From Acidobacteriota bacterium (GTDB lineage: Bacteria; Acidobacteriota; Terriglobia; UBA7540): a stretch of DNA of 28,570 bases. The stretch covers positions 1 through 28,570 of the forward strand of contig QHZK01000002.1 of NCBI GenBank assembly GCA_003224635.1, in the 5' to 3' direction. Within the stretch, counting starts at the first letter, position 1. Every line of letters begins with the position of its first letter. This document shows positions 8,807 to 17,979 of the stretch, piece after piece. The notes beneath the pieces are model-generated. The model searched no databases and was not told the DNA's origin. It was given only the letters and a program-made list of their open reading frames with translations. Position numbers and translations under genes: made by a program.

Positions 8807-10348
8807 CTAGGACTTTCTCTGCCATATCTGCCAGACCTGATCGCCGTCGGCAAACGTCTTGACCACGTGATAGCGGGTGCGTAGGTAGAAGCGTAAGGGA
8901 CCGAGGTGGTCGCCGGCCAAGTCACCTTGTGGAGTGTCCAAATCCCACGACCACAACACGAAGCGCACATCCCGTTTTTCCAAGGCATCTATAACATCCC
9001 GGACCTGCTCGGGACGCGTGTAATCCGTGTTCGTAACGAAAGGCACTGGCGTCGGATTACGCAAGCCTAGAGCAACATAGGTATCACTCCAATCGGCTTC
9101 GAAGAAGAAGTCCGAGGGACGAGTATGATCGGCAACCCATCGGTACCGCTCCAGAAGGTCAGGCTCCAAGAGCGCAACGCGGCCCGAGGGGAGATCCATG
9201 TAGGGATTTCGGTGCCTTTGTGTTCTCAACGGCTCAAGGGCCACGAGCAGGACGGCAAACACCCAGAGCAGGCCCGCGAGAACCCGCTCCGGCCTTCCCG
9301 GCAGACTTAGCAGCCAGACCAGGAGAATCAGGGCCGGTAAAGAAACGACACTCAATCTGAAGAAGGACGGCGCTGGCGCGACTCCTAAAAACAAAGACAG
9401 GCCCGCGATGCTGACCAGCATCACTCGATCCCACGGGTATTCCGAGTGGACTTGCGCCTCGCGCCAGTAACGCACGAGAGTCAATAAATAGACCAACGGC
9501 ACAAGAAGATGAACCAGCGCATAGACGAGCACGAAAGGTAGCCCGTACCAAGGTCGAAGAGAGGGCGGGCTAAACAGATAGGTTTTCAAACTGTTGCCGA
9601 GAGAGTAAGCGGGATAGTACCGAGAGCCGAACACCACCGTGCAAAAAAGGAAGCGCTTTACTCCCGCTCTCCAAACGAAATAGGCGTTGGTTGAAACTAC
9701 CGTCGCAAGGAAGGCGCCCAACAAATAAGCTTCAGTCTTGAGGAGAGCAGCCCACGTGTGTGCCTTTCGACGATGCTCCCACACCAGGAACGCCGCAAAC
9801 CCCAGAACTGCCGCCAACCCGCGGATCTGAGTAAAGAATAAGGCGAGGCCGCATAGAGCGCCCACCCCAGCCACGCGCATGGGGCTCCTCTGTTCAATGA
9901 TGATTGCAACCGCCGCCATGACCGCAAGGACGCTGTACCAGTGATGGCCGCCGTCCAGGCCCTTGTAAAAGGAACAAGTGAGAAACAGGAGAGCGGATAG
10001 GAATGGAAGCCATCCAGGCACGAGTTTTCTGGAAATTGCAATGCTGAGCCAAGTCACGCTAAGCCCGAGGGCGAAGAGCATGGCGTTTGGAATCCATGCA
10101 CGCGGACCAAACAACCTGAAGAGAACAAAGTACACCAATTCAGTGCCGGGAGTTGTGTATTGAAAGAAGTCCTTGTAGATGGCTTGGCCTTCGAGCATCC
10201 GGGCGGCGTTCAGCAGATACACGGTTACGTCACCCGAGATGAAACGCGAGGCACCGGCCGGCGTGAATAGCACGCCCAAAAGGAAAACGGCAGCGCCCGG
10301 CAAAAACCACAGTAATGACCGGCCGGGCGTCTTCCGCGGCACGTTCAT
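8807..10348 (-). CDS. GT-C-type polytopic glycosyltransferase, paralogue
   Basis: This is a polytopic membrane protein of 513 residues from the ATG at 10346-10348. I chose that start because MNVPRKTPGRSLLWFLPGA lines up with the N-terminus of the paralogue at 7202-8713. An ATG at 10397-10399 has a slightly better AAGG ribosome site and is an alternative; the open frame itself reaches 10516. The first outer loop, ISGDVTVYLLNAARMLEGQ, holds the candidate catalytic Asp and is followed by YKDFFQYTTPGTELVYFVLF. The tail is YHVVKTFADGDQVWQIWQRK. Like its partner it should act at the outer face of the inner membrane with a polyprenyl-linked donor. It is the first intact gene of the minus-strand glycan cluster. 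Confidence 0.78.
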   Translation of the reverse strand: MNVPRKTPGRSLLWFLPGAAVFLLGVLFTPAGASRFISGDVTVYLLNAARMLEGQAIYKDFFQYTTPGTELVYFVLFRLFGPRAWIPNAMLFALGLSVTWLSIAISRKLVPGWLPFLSALLFLTCSFYKGLDGGHHWYSVLAVMAAVAIIIEQRSPMRVAGVGALCGLALFFTQIRGLAAVLGFAAFLVWEHRRKAHTWAALLKTEAYLLGAFLATVVSTNAYFVWRAGVKRFLFCTVVFGSRYYPAYSLGNSLKTYLFSPPSLRPWYGLPFVLVYALVHLLVPLVYLLTLVRYWREAQVHSEYPWDRVMLVSIAGLSLFLGVAPAPSFFRLSVVSLPALILLVWLLSLPGRPERVLAGLLWVFAVLLVALEPLRTQRHRNPYMDLPSGRVALLEPDLLERYRWVADHTRPSDFFFEADWSDTYVALGLRNPTPVPFVTNTDYTRPEQVRDVIDALEKRDVRFVLWSWDLDTPQGDLAGDHLGPLRFYLRTRYHVVKTFADGDQVWQIWQRKS

Positions 10349-10555
10349 CGGTCGATGTGCAGGATCCGATAGTCGAGCCTGGGTGGAATTGGTTGGCATC
10401 CACAATACCTTACACCAAGACTCGGAAGCCGAAGGATAAAGGCGCTTGCGCCGACTTCGATTTGTGAAAAGGGCGTCGAGGCTTTGCGGCGGCGCTGTGA
10501 TGATATGCCGGCGCAACGCAAGTTTGCTAATCGCTTTCTTCGCCGCGGGTAGCGG

Positions 10556-10954
10556 CTACATGTCAAACGATAGGATCCTTGCGATGGCAGAGTCAAGGTC
10601 AGGGAACGTCTTGGATACGTAATATTTGATGTTCGCATAATATAGATCAATTAGAATGGGAGTTTGCACTGTTCGCAGCGGGCCGCGATAAATCCGTGGA
10701 CGGCGGCGGATGCGCTACAGGGCGCGGTCGTCCAACTCCCACCAGTCGCGGGGACACACATTCGGCAGGTCGTGCCGCTGCCAGTAGCCTTCGTATGGGC
10801 CCCACCGCTTCCCGAACGAGCAGGAAACCAACGGCAGGGCATCTTGGTGTGGGGCAGGTTCTTTCAAAGAGAAGGGATTGGCTCGCGGCTTTCGATTGGC
10901 GCGCCGGGAGAGTTCCAAGTGCAGGCCTTGAGCTGGCAGGCTTTTGTTGACCAA
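10556..10954 (-). pseudogene. Possible decayed coding segment, family not recognised
   Basis: On the complement one frame is open from 10954 to 10556 except for a single TAG at 10715-10717. Both sides look protein-like: GKRWGPYEGYWQRHDLPNVC and RDWWELDDRAL before the stop, IDLYYANIKYYVSKTFPDLD after it. The density of Trp and Tyr is higher than expected for random frame. I do not recognise the family. It would be a small gene at the head of the minus-strand glycan cluster. The opposite strand is also open here, but that translation is low-complexity and not family-like, which supports placing the kinase start at 10988. A chance open frame remains possible. Confidence 0.28.
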
Positions 10955-10987
10955 GATCCTCAGACTACGTTACGCGAGAGCTATCGC

Positions 10988-12934
10988 GTGACCGGTGTAA
11001 GCTACACCATCTCGACCAATTCCGAAGACATCCTCGCAGCCGCCCGGAAGAGCTTCAGACACCTCGCGGAGCCCCAATCTTCTCCCGCCCTGACCATGCG
11101 CCTGTGGGTTGACGCGTCAGCTCGGGCTCGACCGCCATGGCCGCCGCCCTATTTTCGAGGTCTGGGCCATCTGGTTTATGCGGGGTTTGACGGCGAAAAC
11201 TCGTTGCTCCTTGATCTCAGTCAACGGCGCATCATCGGTCGGTTCTCCCCGTCGATGGCTCGTGACGAGGGCTATTGGCAGCGCGTCATATTTCCCACGA
11301 CCGTCGGGCTGGCGAGCGAATCCCTGGGCGCCACCGCTCTCCACTGCGCGTCTGTGGAACGCGACGGAATCGGACTTCTATTGGCCGGGGGATCGGGCGC
11401 GGGCAAATCAACGATCGCACTGGCGATGGCCCAAAGCGGCTTCTCTCTCTTGTCCGACGATTGGACCTATTTCTCCCACGCCGAGAGACGGTTACTGGCC
11501 TGGGGTTTGATCACACCGGTAAAATTGCTCCCGGATGCCGTGGAGCACTTTCACGAGCTGCGTGGCCTGGAGCCCGGACTGTCACTTAACGGTGAATGCG
11601 CCTACGAGGTTGATCCAGAGCGGGTATTCGGCATACAGCGCTCGCTCTGGTGTGAGCCTCGCTGGCTGATTTTTCTTGAACGCCAGGGAAAACCAGGCTA
11701 CAACCTGGACAGGGTGTCGCCCCGGGACGCGGCTGCGCGTTTGGAGTTCGATTTGGAAGATTTACCGCCGACACTGGCTCAGGTCAGAGAGAAACAGCGG
11801 AAAACAATTAGCGCCCTTGTGGAGCGTGAATGCTGGCTGCTCCGGCACGGGGACAATCCTCAGGACGTTGCCCAGGTTCTGGTGCGGCTCTGTGCTGGCT
11901 CCCCAGCCAGCAGGGGATGCGGCGCGGCCTCGCTTGTCGATAACAGCACGCGCTTCGTGAGAACAGGCCCGGACATCCTGCAACGTTTCACTCCTACGTC
12001 CCTCGTCGCGGATCTGCACGTGATGGACCGCACCATCCGGCTCGAGACCAACAGCCCGACCATTCTTCGGCAGGCGGGCAATGCCTTCGACCGTTACCGC
12101 GGGACGCGGCCGGGCCGTGAGCAGTTCTCGTGGAGACTGATCAGCGAGGAGGATGCAGGACTGCACCCGCCCTGGCCGCAGTTCTCCGGCCTCTCACTTG
12201 ACGGCCTGCACTTTGCAAACATCGGACAATGCAGCTTCTTTGCCGTCGATCGGGAGGCGCGCGAGGGCGTCGGATTCGTGGCGGAGGAGTTGGTGAACGA
12301 TCGCCTGGGGTTCGAGGAGTTGTTCCTCTCCACGCTATTCTCGGTAACGGCGCCAGCCCTGGGCTTGATGCCATTCACGGCGGCATCCATCGCTGCGGGC
12401 GAAAAAGGTCTGTTAGTCTTTGGCCCCGCCGGAAGCGGCAAAACAGCCTGTTGTTACGCCGCGTCGAAAGCGGGCTTCGAGCTTCATTCCGACCAAATTG
12501 TGTTCCTCGAGGTGGTGCGGGATGGACTGCGCGCGTGGGGAGACTTCTGGCCTGCGCTCTTTTACCCGGAAGCAGGGAGCCTCTTCCCGGAGCTCATGGC
12601 TGCCGCCCGCCCATTTCAGCGCGGGGAGTCAATGCTTCTCTGCCTCGAGAGGAGCAAACTACTCGAGCCACCGCCCCGTAGCCTCCCCCCCGTCTGCTCT
12701 GTGTTCCTTGAAAAGCGAGCGCTCGGAACGGCGAACCTGAGTTCGCTTGGACGCGCCGAGCGTGAAGCGATCGTCAGGCAGAGCCGTCTGTTCGAAGACG
12801 GTGCGTACGGCGGGGCCGAACCTGCCAGGATCATGCATTTGCTCGCCGACATGCCCGCCTACCGCCTGGCCTACGGCGGCCATCCGGCATCCGCAGTGGA
12901 GTCCTTTCGCCTGCTCTTGGAAACGGCGCCATGA
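10988..12934 (+). CDS. Tandem HPr-kinase-like P-loop protein (two fused domains)
   Basis: The 648-residue protein consists of two copies of an HPr kinase/phosphorylase-like fold. Copy 1 starts VSYTISTNSEDILAAARKSF and has ALHCASVERDG, the P-loop GGSGAGKS (Lys140) and LLSDDWT (Asp157-Asp158). Copy 2 starts TIRLETNSPTILRQAGNAF and has the P-loop GPAGSGKT (Lys485) but HSDQIVF, so only one acidic residue (Asp502), and Phe where copy 1 has the conserved His. Copy 1 thus looks active; copy 2 may bind nucleotide without full catalysis. Relatives phosphorylate Ser in HPr or in lasso peptides. I chose the GTG at 10988 (GAGAG seven bases upstream) because it aligns the two copies. The frame is open back to a TTG at 10664. 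The gene overlaps the nucleotidyltransferase gene by four bases. Confidence 0.75.
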   Translation: MTGVSYTISTNSEDILAAARKSFRHLAEPQSSPALTMRLWVDASARARPPWPPPYFRGLGHLVYAGFDGENSLLLDLSQRRIIGRFSPSMARDEGYWQRVIFPTTVGLASESLGATALHCASVERDGIGLLLAGGSGAGKSTIALAMAQSGFSLLSDDWTYFSHAERRLLAWGLITPVKLLPDAVEHFHELRGLEPGLSLNGECAYEVDPERVFGIQRSLWCEPRWLIFLERQGKPGYNLDRVSPRDAAARLEFDLEDLPPTLAQVREKQRKTISALVERECWLLRHGDNPQDVAQVLVRLCAGSPASRGCGAASLVDNSTRFVRTGPDILQRFTPTSLVADLHVMDRTIRLETNSPTILRQAGNAFDRYRGTRPGREQFSWRLISEEDAGLHPPWPQFSGLSLDGLHFANIGQCSFFAVDREAREGVGFVAEELVNDRLGFEELFLSTLFSVTAPALGLMPFTAASIAAGEKGLLVFGPAGSGKTACCYAASKAGFELHSDQIVFLEVVRDGLRAWGDFWPALFYPEAGSLFPELMAAARPFQRGESMLLCLERSKLLEPPPRSLPPVCSVFLEKRALGTANLSSLGRAEREAIVRQSRLFEDGAYGGAEPARIMHLLADMPAYRLAYGGHPASAVESFRLLLETAP

Positions 12935-14058
12935 ATCGCCCCCTCGCCCAGTGCATTGTTGAAGCGCTTTGTGTCAGTGGCTCCTCCGAAGATTGCCTCG
13001 CGCGCCTGGGGAGCTTCGGCCTGGGAGATTGGCAGCGGACGCTCCCCTGGCTCGATGACAGCGGACTGGCGCTGTACTTGCTTGAGCGCATCAGCCATTC
13101 GGAATTCCATAATGCGTTCCCCGTTCGGATTGAAGCTCGCCTGCGGCGCAATCTTGCCAGCAACCAGCAGCGCGTAGCCGAAATGAAAAGGGAGTTTGCC
13201 TCCCTCAATCTTGGGTTGGAAGCAGCGGGTGTCGAGTATGCCGTACTGAAGGGCTTTGCGCTGGCTCCCGATTATTGTCCGGACGCCGCTCTGCGCACCC
13301 AATACGACTACGACTATCTTGTACATCCCAAGTCGGTGAAAATTGCGCAGCAGACTCTTCGAGCGGCAGGTTACTCTCAAAAAATCAAGAGTCCCGGGTT
13401 TCAGCCGGCGGGGGAGTCTTTGTTTGCCAACCAGCCCCTGAGCCTGCCTTTGCCGGACCACGACTTTTACAGCGTCAACATTCCTCGCGCCGTGGAACTA
13501 CATGTGAGCTTGTGGCAAACAGAGCGGGACATGATCGGCCTGGAGGCGCCGGAAGACGCCCTGGATCGGAAGCGGACGGGGAGCTGGGACAGTTTGCGCT
13601 TCCCAGTGCTGGCAGAGGACGACGGTCTGATCTTTCAGTCATTGCACGCCTTCCAGCACCTTCTGAGTTATTGGTGCAGGCCCTCATGGTTTCTCGAAAT
13701 CGCGCACTTCATGGCGAAGAGGCGTTCAGACGAGGCGTTCTGGGAACAATTCCGTTCGCGCGTCAACAACCGAAGGTGCTTGCCTGAGATAGTCGCCCTG
13801 GTCTTCTCGATGGCTGAGACACTTTTTGGAGCGCCGGTCCCCGCTCAAGTCCGCATCTGGCTGGCTGCCAGCCTGCCATCCGCTCTATCTCTCTGGGTGC
13901 GGCGTTACGGCAGAAAGTGTGCTCTTGCTGGCTTTCCCGGTAGTAAGCTCACTCTCTTCGTCCACCGCGAGTTTATTCACGACCCGGCCATCTGGAAGAA
14001 GGTGTGCTCCCTTTCCACCGCCCCGCGCATGTCACTGAACCTGGCAATCCGAGTCTGA
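12931..14058 (+). CDS. NTP_transf_5-type nucleotidyltransferase
   Basis: The 375-residue product belongs to the uncharacterised nucleotidyltransferase family NTP_transf_5 (PF14907). Its signature is VEYAVLKGFALAPDYCPD, then ALRTQYDYDYLVHPKSV. Lys107-Gly108 and the Asp126-x-Asp128 pair occupy the usual nucleotide and metal sites. Further on are AVELHVSLW and DGLIFQSLHAFQHLL, also typical. Members often pair with HPr-kinase-like proteins, as in lasso-peptide clusters where the two cooperate on peptide phosphorylation. Here the ATG overlaps the kinase stop (ATGA), so the two are coupled. The C-terminus probably continues in the next frame to 14207: a single extra C in the run at 14009-14011 would join them. 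As given, the protein stops after a non-family-like tail (MSLNLAIRV). Confidence 0.8.
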   Translation: MNRPLAQCIVEALCVSGSSEDCLARLGSFGLGDWQRTLPWLDDSGLALYLLERISHSEFHNAFPVRIEARLRRNLASNQQRVAEMKREFASLNLGLEAAGVEYAVLKGFALAPDYCPDAALRTQYDYDYLVHPKSVKIAQQTLRAAGYSQKIKSPGFQPAGESLFANQPLSLPLPDHDFYSVNIPRAVELHVSLWQTERDMIGLEAPEDALDRKRTGSWDSLRFPVLAEDDGLIFQSLHAFQHLLSYWCRPSWFLEIAHFMAKRRSDEAFWEQFRSRVNNRRCLPEIVALVFSMAETLFGAPVPAQVRIWLAASLPSALSLWVRRYGRKCALAGFPGSKLTLFVHREFIHDPAIWKKVCSLSTAPRMSLNLAIRV

Positions 14059-14207
14059 TTTCACATTGGAAGTCGAGCTGGGACCAATGGCGTTTCGTTT
14101 TACGGCGATTCCAGTTTCACCTGGGGGCCTTATTGCGCTACGCTTGGGAATTGCCCCGTTGGAAGCGAATCCTCTCAAGCTTTCACCCGAGCCAGCGCGA
14201 TGACTGA
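14004..14207 (+). other. Probable out-of-frame C-terminus of the nucleotidyltransferase
   Basis: In the frame one base off from the nucleotidyltransferase, an open stretch reads LPFHRPAHVTEPGNPSLISH, then WRFVLRRFQFHLGALLRYAW and ELPRWKRI. This is a basic, amphipathic tail that fits better as the end of that protein than its present last residues do. It has no ribosome site of its own. One base added to the CCC at 14009-14011 makes a continuous protein of about 425 residues. Confidence 0.5.
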
Positions 14208-14230
14208 AGGAGTCGGGTCTGGCATTTCGC

Positions 14231-14260
14231 TTGACACCGTGCCGATTTCGCACTGATAAT
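14231..14260 (+). promoter_or_regulatory. Sigma-70-like promoter of the TonB-dependent receptor gene
   Basis: TTGACA (14231-14236), an 18-base spacer and GATAAT (14255-14260) precede the receptor ATG by about 62 bases. The -35 box is perfect and the -10 box has five of six consensus bases. It lies after the probable end of the nucleotidyltransferase at 14207, so the receptor is likely transcribed on its own. Confidence 0.6.
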
Positions 14261-14322
14261 CCGTGCAGCGCCGGTGTGGGTGGCACGTAGACCCTGGTCA
14301 GCACAGTCAATGGGAGGTCGTT

Positions 14323-17300
14323 ATGCGTCACTGGTGGAAGAGGATCGTTCTTGCCCCGAGCCTGCTTTTCGTGTGCCTCACGGCGGTCGAGAGCACAGCG
14401 TGGGCGCAGGGTCCGGTAGGCACGATCAACGGCAGCATTCTGGATCCGACCGGCGCGGTTGTGCCCGGCGCTGCTGTGGTCGCGGTCAACAATGCCACCG
14501 GCGTCGAGTCGAGGACTACCAGCACGTCAGCGGGCGCTTATACGCTGCCTTACCTTCCCTCCGGAACATACACGATTCGGGTCTCGGCGCCTAACTTCAA
14601 GACCTCCACGGCTGAGAACGTCATCCTGCGCGTCGCCCAGGACCTCACGGTGAACATCAACCTTGAAGTGGGCGCAGTCAGTCAACAGGTGACGGTCAGC
14701 GACCAGGCTCCGCTCCTCGATGCGGGGACCGCCGAGATCGGGCGCTACATCTCGGTCGAGGAATACAAGAGCTGGCCGATTCTGGTCGACGACGGCCAGC
14801 GGCAGATCCAGAGCTTCATCTTCAGCAGCTTGCCCGGGACGTCGGGTAGCACATTTCAGGGTTCCATCAATGGCGGCCAGCAGTACTCCCACGAGATTCT
14901 GATCGAAGGCATTCCCGTCGGCCGGTCCGACCTTTCGGGAGGCAACAACAACGAGTTCAGCCCGTCGGCGGAGGCAATTGGCGAGTTCAAACTCCAAACC
15001 GGCGCAATGGGGGCGCAGTACAATGGCGGGCAGACCGCTGTTGCCAATTTTGATATCAAGAGCGGAACTAACGCTCTTCGCGGGTCGGCGTTCTTTTACA
15101 TCCAAAACGAGGCCCTCAACGCTCTGGACCTCCAGACCAAAACGGCTGGAAACAAAAAGGCAAAGTTCCGTGAGAATAACTGGGGCTACTCGCTGGGTGG
15201 CCCAGTGGAGATCCCCAAGATTTATCATGGCCGCAACAAGACGTTCTGGTTTACTAATTTTGAAAAGACCCACCTGACCACCTTAGCGCCTAATAATTTC
15301 GCGACGTTGCCGACGGTGGACTTCAAGAAGGGCGACTTCTCCCGCCTGCTTGATCCGAACTTTACGGGAGTTAACGGACAATTTGTTAACGGACTATTGG
15401 AGACTTCGGGTAGCCAGGTCCAGCATTGCGATGAGGATGCAAACGGCAAACCGATAAATTGCGTAAAGCTTTTCGATGCGCTGGGCCGCCCGGTCATCTT
15501 TGGGCAGATTTACGACCCGAGCACGACAAGGCTGGTGAACGGCCAGGTTGTTCGAGACCCATTTTCGGGCAACATGATCCAAGAATCGGCGTGGGATCCG
15601 GTGGCGAAAAATATCATCCAGAACGTTGGAATTGTGGATCCGACTCTCGACACGATGATCAAAAATATAACCAGGATAGGATCAAGTCCTTTCTTCGATC
15701 TTCACATCTTTGGCTTGAAAGTGGACCACAACATATCGGACAAGCATCACCTGTCCGGATACTACAACCGAAGCTATCGAAACCGGAACAATAATGGCGG
15801 GTCGCCGTATCTTCCGCTTCCTGGGCCGGCGACGGAAAGCTGGCAAAAGCAAGTCACCGCCGGAAACATGCTGCGGTTGTCCTTGAGCTCCACACTGACG
15901 CCGAGCGTTCTCAATCGTGTGGCGGCCGGTTACAACCGGTTCCTGAACACCAACGGGGCAGACCCGTCGACTGTGAACCAAGATCTGGCGCAGAAGATCG
16001 GGCTGCAGAACCTTCCGGGCACGATGTTCCCGGTTATCAAGTTTTCAGGCAACGAATACCAGGGAGGAACAGTCAAGAGATTTGGCGTGGGATTCGTGGA
16101 CAGCGCACCCAATGGAAGCTACGTGTATCAGGACGATCTGACCTGGATTCACGGCAAGCACAGTTTTCGCTTCGGATATGGATATTCTAGATACTTCTAC
16201 AACGATCGATCGCTCTCTGACGCAGGAACATTCAATTTCAACCCGCAGCAGACCGATTTACCCGGGTTCTTGAACCAAACCGGGCATGCCTTTGCAAGTT
16301 TCCTGCTGGGCGCGACCAGGAGCGCGAGCCACGGCATAAGCCTACTGACTCAGGGCTTCCGCCAGCCGGAGCACGCTCTTTATGCGATGGACGACTGGAA
16401 ACTGACCCCGCGACTGACCGTCAATGCGGGCCTTCGGTGGGAGATCATCTCTCCGTTCTACGAAGTGACTGGCCGCATGTCGGAGGTCGATCTGACCTCA
16501 CCCAATCCTGACGCTGACAACCGGCCCGGCGCGCTGGTTTTCGCGGGGCCCAGCCATCGCAGGTTTAACAACGCATACTGGAGGGAGTTCGGTCCCCGGC
16601 TGGGCTTGGCGTATCAGGTGTCCAATAAGATGGTAGTGCGCGCTGGTTACGCGATGACGAACACGCCCCCGATCCGGAATGACTGGGGCTATGGAGGATT
16701 TACATTCGGATTCAACGGCACGGTGAATGTCCCTCACAGCGAAACCTCCTTCGTGGACGATCCGGCTATCTACCTGAGCCAGCCATTCCCGAGTTTGAGT
16801 GCGCCGCTGCCGAACACCGATCCCGCGTCAGCCAACTACAATGACGTAACCACCACAGCCAGGGACGCGAATCGGCCCGGGTACGTTCAGAACTGGAACT
16901 TTACGATTCAATATCAGTTGCCCAAGGACACTGTACTCGAAGCAGCTTACATCGGCAACAAGGGCACGCGCCTCTGGGGTGGCACTTCTGCGTGCCCATA
17001 CTACATTATCTGCGGTTGGAATTTCAGCGAGTATAACGCACTGCCGTCAAGCCTCCTTTCTAAGGGCGACATCCTGAACGAGACGGTCAGCCAGCATCCC
17101 GAATTCAAGCCCTTCGCTAATTTTGACGACAGTCTTACAGTAGCCCAGGCCTTGCGCCCATACCCGCAGTATTTCGGAGTGGAGGAGGCCTTCCCCTACA
17201 ACAGCGATTCCAACTACAACTCGCTCCAAGTCACGGTCACTCGGCATTTGACCAAGGGACTCGGCTTCCTGGCCGCCTACACCTGGTCGAAGGCGATTGG

Positions 17301-17979
17301 CGCGGTGGACTCCAGTGGTCCTGGCGCCTATTACACTTCAACGACGCAGGACTACTACAACCGACGGCTGGAACGCTCAGTCACCTCGTTCAACTTCCCG
17401 CAGGATTTCAAGCTGACCTGGGTCTACGAGACTCCAATCGGGAAAGGCAAGCGCTTCGATCTCGGCTTTGGGAACTACATCGTAGGTGGATGGCAACTGG
17501 CCGCGATTCACAATTACCATTCAGGCGATCCGATTCCGATTTTTGAAACCGGCGCCTATGTTCCAGCCGGAATCGGCTTCGGCATCCGGCCCGATGAGGT
17601 GAGCAGCAGCCTAACGCTCGGCGGGGCGCCTGGGAAAGTGGACGTCAATACGGGGACGCCATACCTGAATCCTGCCGCCTTCGCCAAGAGTCCGCTCACC
17701 GGAATTGGTACGCCTTTGCGGGTCGGTACAGCGCCCAGATTCCTGCCCAATGTGCGCGGGCCGCATCATATGGACGAGACATTTCGGATGAGCAAGCGCT
17801 TCCCGCTCTACAAGCAGAAGGAGAATACCTTCTTCCAGCTCGGCATGACCATGACCAATCCGTTCAATCGAACCGGCCGTTACGTACAAGACTTCACCGT
17901 GGGAGATGCCGATTTCGGCAAAGTCTTCGCCAGCGGTGGAGGCCGAGTGCTGCAACTGGACGCCCGGATCGAATTTTAG
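14323..17979 (+). CDS. Oar-type TonB-dependent outer-membrane receptor
   Basis: This is a 1218-residue outer-membrane protein. It has a signal peptide (MRHWWKRIVLAPSLLFVCLT, cleavage after AWAQ). Next comes a carboxypeptidase-regulatory-like beta-sandwich, about residues 32-115 (TINGSILDPTGAVVPGAAVV, AGAYTLPYLPSGTYTIRV). A plug-like region follows (FQGSINGGQQYSHEILIEGI, FKLQTGAMGAQYNGGQTAVA), then a long barrel rich in aromatic strands that ends in Phe (LDARIEF), the usual outer-membrane insertion signal. Such large Oar-like receptors are a hallmark expansion of Acidobacteriota and probably import or bind large glycans or peptides. No SusD-like partner is next to it. GGGAGG lies about six bases before the ATG. 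A good promoter is directly upstream. The substrate is not predictable from sequence. Confidence 0.93.
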   Translation: MRHWWKRIVLAPSLLFVCLTAVESTAWAQGPVGTINGSILDPTGAVVPGAAVVAVNNATGVESRTTSTSAGAYTLPYLPSGTYTIRVSAPNFKTSTAENVILRVAQDLTVNINLEVGAVSQQVTVSDQAPLLDAGTAEIGRYISVEEYKSWPILVDDGQRQIQSFIFSSLPGTSGSTFQGSINGGQQYSHEILIEGIPVGRSDLSGGNNNEFSPSAEAIGEFKLQTGAMGAQYNGGQTAVANFDIKSGTNALRGSAFFYIQNEALNALDLQTKTAGNKKAKFRENNWGYSLGGPVEIPKIYHGRNKTFWFTNFEKTHLTTLAPNNFATLPTVDFKKGDFSRLLDPNFTGVNGQFVNGLLETSGSQVQHCDEDANGKPINCVKLFDALGRPVIFGQIYDPSTTRLVNGQVVRDPFSGNMIQESAWDPVAKNIIQNVGIVDPTLDTMIKNITRIGSSPFFDLHIFGLKVDHNISDKHHLSGYYNRSYRNRNNNGGSPYLPLPGPATESWQKQVTAGNMLRLSLSSTLTPSVLNRVAAGYNRFLNTNGADPSTVNQDLAQKIGLQNLPGTMFPVIKFSGNEYQGGTVKRFGVGFVDSAPNGSYVYQDDLTWIHGKHSFRFGYGYSRYFYNDRSLSDAGTFNFNPQQTDLPGFLNQTGHAFASFLLGATRSASHGISLLTQGFRQPEHALYAMDDWKLTPRLTVNAGLRWEIISPFYEVTGRMSEVDLTSPNPDADNRPGALVFAGPSHRRFNNAYWREFGPRLGLAYQVSNKMVVRAGYAMTNTPPIRNDWGYGGFTFGFNGTVNVPHSETSFVDDPAIYLSQPFPSLSAPLPNTDPASANYNDVTTTARDANRPGYVQNWNFTIQYQLPKDTVLEAAYIGNKGTRLWGGTSACPYYIICGWNFSEYNALPSSLLSKGDILNETVSQHPEFKPFANFDDSLTVAQALRPYPQYFGVEEAFPYNSDSNYNSLQVTVTRHLTKGLGFLAAYTWSKAIGAVDSSGPGAYYTSTTQDYYNRRLERSVTSFNFPQDFKLTWVYETPIGKGKRFDLGFGNYIVGGWQLAAIHNYHSGDPIPIFETGAYVPAGIGFGIRPDEVSSSLTLGGAPGKVDVNTGTPYLNPAAFAKSPLTGIGTPLRVGTAPRFLPNVRGPHHMDETFRMSKRFPLYKQKENTFFQLGMTMTNPFNRTGRYVQDFTVGDADFGKVFASGGGRVLQLDARIEF

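Noticed and set aside
10988..14058. A lasso-peptide biosynthetic cluster
   Set aside because: The HprK-like and nucleotidyltransferase pair fits such clusters, but no precursor peptide, PqqD-like protein, transglutaminase-like protease or asparagine-synthetase-like cyclase is present between the flanking genes.
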